Source: Candidatus Peribacteria bacterium | GTDB taxonomy: Bacteria > Patescibacteriota > Gracilibacteria > BD1-5 > UBA6164 | Length of the DNA stretch: 64,000 bases | NCBI GenBank assembly: GCA_023898505.1 | Contig: CP060226.1 | Coordinates: 1,178,001-1,242,000, forward strand | Reading direction: 5' to 3' | Shown here: piece by piece, positions 62,218-64,000 of the stretch | Layout of the letters: each line of letters opens with the position of its first letter | How positions within the stretch are numbered: position 1 is the first letter of the stretch | Made by a program: the position numbers and the translations under genes | The notes under the pieces: model-generated | Told to the model about the DNA's origin: nothing | The model's input: only the letters and a program-made list of their open reading frames with translations | The model's database searches: none

Positions 62218-63588
62218 ATGGACACTATTTTTACTCACACTCTTTTTTACTCTTTTTGCATGGCAGCACTTCTTGGTGCGCTTGTTGGGATGGAAAAGGA
62301 GATTCCTAGAAAATCACTGGTTTGAAGTACGAGAGGGGTATTTGGCGGTATGAGGGGGTATGCACTTATCTCTCTGCTTGGAGCAGTATGTCTCTGGCTT
62401 GATGAGATTCTCGGAATTAGGAATTTTATTTTCACTATTTCTGGATTTTTGATTGTTGCTATATTTGTCGCAATCTCATATATCCATGGAGTATTTCAAA
62501 AATGAGCAATGAGCTTTGCTTCTGAGTATGGAGCTTTGATTACCTACTTTATCGGAGTATTTGTGATGCTTGGAAGTATGGAATTTGCAATTATCTTTGC
62601 AGTATTATTGACCTTACTCCTTTCTCTAAAAGACTATATCTCATCATTTAAAACCAAAGTGAGTCGAGATGAGCTGATTGATACATTGAAATTTGCAGTT
62701 ATCGCATTTGTTATTTTACCGTTATTACCAGATGATCGTTACTCTTTTGCGATGATTGCGAGCACCTTTGGGGGTACAGAAATCTCTGTTTGGGATAATG
62801 CTATCTGGCAATTACAGTTTTTAAATCCTCATGGGATTTGGTTTTTTGTAGTGGCGATGTCCGCTATTGGATATATCGGATATATTTTCACCAAGATTCT
62901 TGGGAAAAAATCAGGAGTTATTATCTCGAGTGTCCTTGGTGGACTCGTATCATCAACTGCAGTGACGGCAGCCATGGCGGAAAAGAGTAGAAGGTATACA
63001 TTAAATAATTCTTTATATGTTTTGGGGACACTTATTGCTTCGTGTATTATGTTTTTGCGTGTTATATTTATCATCATATTGTTTAATGTGGCATTGCTTA
63101 CCGATATCGCGGTTCCTTCTCTTATGATGTTTGGTGTGCTTGTGGGAGTGGCGATATATTTTTATCTCAAATCAAAATGAGAAAAGTCTGTAAGTGAAGA
63201 AGTTGATGTCGAAAATAAGGTGGAAAGTCCGTTTCAGATTTCTCCAGCACTCAAATTTGCAGGTTTTATTATCCTTATAAAATTTATCGCAGGAATAGGA
63301 ATTGTGTATAAAGATGTATGGTGAGAGGGGCTCTTTTACTATGCTTTGGGGATTATTTCTGGTCTTGCTGACGTCGATGCTATCACTCAGACTATGGCGG
63401 TAGAAGCAGGGGTTGGAAATGTGATGAGTACCGTAGCAGTATACACTGTCCTTATTGCAGTTATGTCCAATAATTTTGTAAAAGGAACGATGGCATGGAA
63501 GTTTGGAGATAGGGGATATGGGAAAAAGGTAATGACATGATTTATGCTGACGATGGTAGCGGGAATTGTTGGAATATTATTTGTATAA
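62218..63588 (+). CDS. MgtC/SapB-DUF4010 membrane protein
   Basis: A 456-residue protein starting MDTIFTHTLFYSFCMAALLG. The N-terminal MgtC-like span (LVGMEKEIPRKSLVGSTR, FGGMRGYALISLLGA) is followed by DUF4010 repeats (VLGGLVSSTAVTAAMAEKSR; GIISGLADVDAITQTMA). These proteins are linked to Mg homeostasis or membrane potential, but the transported species is unknown. Five TGA codons (62326, 62503, 63178 and others) are Gly; the standard code leaves two unconnected halves. About twelve membrane spans are visible. Confidence 0.9.
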
Positions 63589-63589
63589 C

Positions 63590-63647
63590 TTTTACTTGTA
63601 TTACGTTGTATTACAAGTAAAATAGCTGTAATACAACGTAATACATA
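63590..63647 (+). promoter_or_regulatory. Operator-like inverted repeats upstream of a toxin-antitoxin operon
   Basis: A perfect 17-bp inverted repeat (GTATTACGTTGTATTAC at 63598-63614 and its reverse complement at 63628-63644) with a 13-base spacer. A second palindrome (TTTTACTTG at 63590 / CAAGTAAAA at 63614) is interleaved. They lie between the DUF4010 gene and the antitoxin ATG at 63658. Autoregulation by the ribbon-helix-helix antitoxin is the likely use. Confidence 0.8.
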
Positions 63648-63657
63648 TCTTTATACT

Positions 63658-63912
63658 ATGACAACTATTAGTGTTCGTATCAACGAAGAGTTGAAACGAA
63701 AGTTTCATAAAGTAGCTCAGGATAGGGGAGTCGACTCAAGCTCTCTTTTGAGATTATTTATTAAAAAAGTTACAGAGGAACCATCTATGGTAAAGGTAGG
63801 CTTAGATCCAGATTTACTGAGTGATGTGATGCAAATAGGGGAACATTCATTTAGTGAAGTATGGGATAATAGTGAGGATGATGTATACGCTAAACTCTAT
63901 GCTCATGTATAA
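63658..63912 (+). CDS. Ribbon-helix-helix antitoxin of a MazF-type pair
   Basis: An 84-residue protein. TTISVRINEELKRKFHKVAQ is the beta-strand and first helix of a ribbon-helix-helix DNA-binding domain (RelB/MazE-like), followed by an acidic C-terminus that would wrap the toxin. There is no UGA codon. The stop overlaps the next gene by 8 bases. The inverted repeats upstream would be its operator. Confidence 0.82.
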   Translation: MTTISVRINEELKRKFHKVAQDRGVDSSSLLRLFIKKVTEEPSMVKVGLDPDLLSDVMQIGEHSFSEVWDNSEDDVYAKLYAHV

Positions 63913-64000
63913 AAAGAAAGATATTATCCTTGTAAAATTTCCTTTTACCAATCTGCAAGATTTCAAACTCCGCCCGGCACTGATTGTGTGAGAGTATAAA
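63905..64000 (+). CDS. MazF/PemK-like endoribonuclease toxin, 3' end outside window
   Basis: The partial frame begins MYKKKDIILVKFPFTNLQDF followed by KLRPALIV, the typical opening of PemK/MazF RNases (GDIxLVxFPFTxxxxxKxRPALVV). A TGA at 63989 follows IV and is read as Gly. Only 32 codons are in the window. The ATG overlaps the antitoxin gene end, as expected for a TA operon. Confidence 0.82.

Noticed and set aside
1..64000. Widespread pseudogenes or poor assembly, given that many ORFs break at TGA
   Set aside because: Breaks occur only at TGA, in the same frame, at conserved glycines, and never at TAA or TAG inside conserved domains (apart from the IS3 and 47777 frameshift sites). Random decay or sequencing error would not give that pattern.
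1..64000. UGA as tryptophan (Mycoplasma-type code 4) or as selenocysteine
   Set aside because: Tryptophan would not fit Walker A, GTxD or GGH glycines, and normal TGG codons are used at expected tryptophans. Selenocysteine would need SECIS structures and single sites, not dozens per gene.
1..64000. CRISPR array or cas genes
   Set aside because: No regularly spaced repeats and no Cas-like proteins seen. The duplicated intergenic hairpins are few and irregularly placed.

Overview
This window reads as a bacterial genome of the Absconditabacteria (SR1) / Gracilibacteria lineage of the candidate phyla radiation, in which UGA encodes glycine (genetic code 25). The sequence shows this directly. More than twenty reading frames run through in-frame TGA codons, and the TGAs fall on invariant glycines of well-known motifs: the Walker A of a GspE/PilB ATPase, GTxD of HisRS, GGH of RecJ, DQGS of an IS3 transposase, WDFGD of PKD, LysM PGD, GNLGD of RsmI, and QG of an EAL domain. 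Every gene annotated here ends in TAA or TAG. Read with the standard code, most of these genes look broken and several disappear. All coordinates below assume UGA = Gly. The two lineages cannot be separated from this window alone.

Layout. 0-7.5 kb: a partial hypothetical, a 2-oxoacid:ferredoxin oxidoreductase pair (korAB), a pilin-like protein and membrane proteins. 7.6-12.4 kb (minus): rsmI, coiled-coil proteins and a VirD4-like ATPase. 12.7-14.7 kb: an IS3 element next to a 5'-truncated fic gene. 14.8-19 kb: an RNA methyltransferase, an SLH/PKD surface protein, an AI-2E-type permease and a UGA-rich hidden gene. 19.1-27.8 kb: pnp, then signalling genes (response regulator, EAL phosphodiesterase, two zinc-ribbon acetyltransferase-like proteins, a histidine kinase/response regulator pair). 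27.9-30.8 kb: a phosphate/polyphosphate group (CYTH, VTC, PiT). 30.9-37.1 kb: an accessory island of UGA-rich unknown genes, three copies of an unrecognised LPxGGxQG domain, and a TrmB-type regulator. 37.3-40.3 kb: murG, a PAP2 phosphatase and hisS. 40.4-48.3 kb: a cell-surface block (TSP3 calcium-repeat protein, a 1105-aa DUF2339 membrane protein, an S74 self-cleaving fibre, a frameshifted secreted partner). 49-55.7 kb: tRNA-Gln, rplU, a LysM-CHAP hydrolase, secreted proteins, a GspE/PilB ATPase and a GGDEF cyclase. 55.8-57.8 kb: a riboflavin/FAD operon with an unusual kinase-adenylyltransferase fusion. 57.8-64 kb: an OLD nuclease, tRNA-Arg, mscL, two toxin-antitoxin modules, recJ and a MgtC/DUF4010 protein.

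Functionally, the window mixes housekeeping genes with an envelope and adhesion repertoire suited to an episymbiont or predator-like lifestyle: pilin, pilus ATPase, large surface fibres and a peptidoglycan hydrolase. It also holds c-di-GMP and two-component signalling. Core genes carry few UGA codons (often 0-4), while accessory and signalling genes carry many (up to about 6% of codons), so UGA density is itself a useful marker here.
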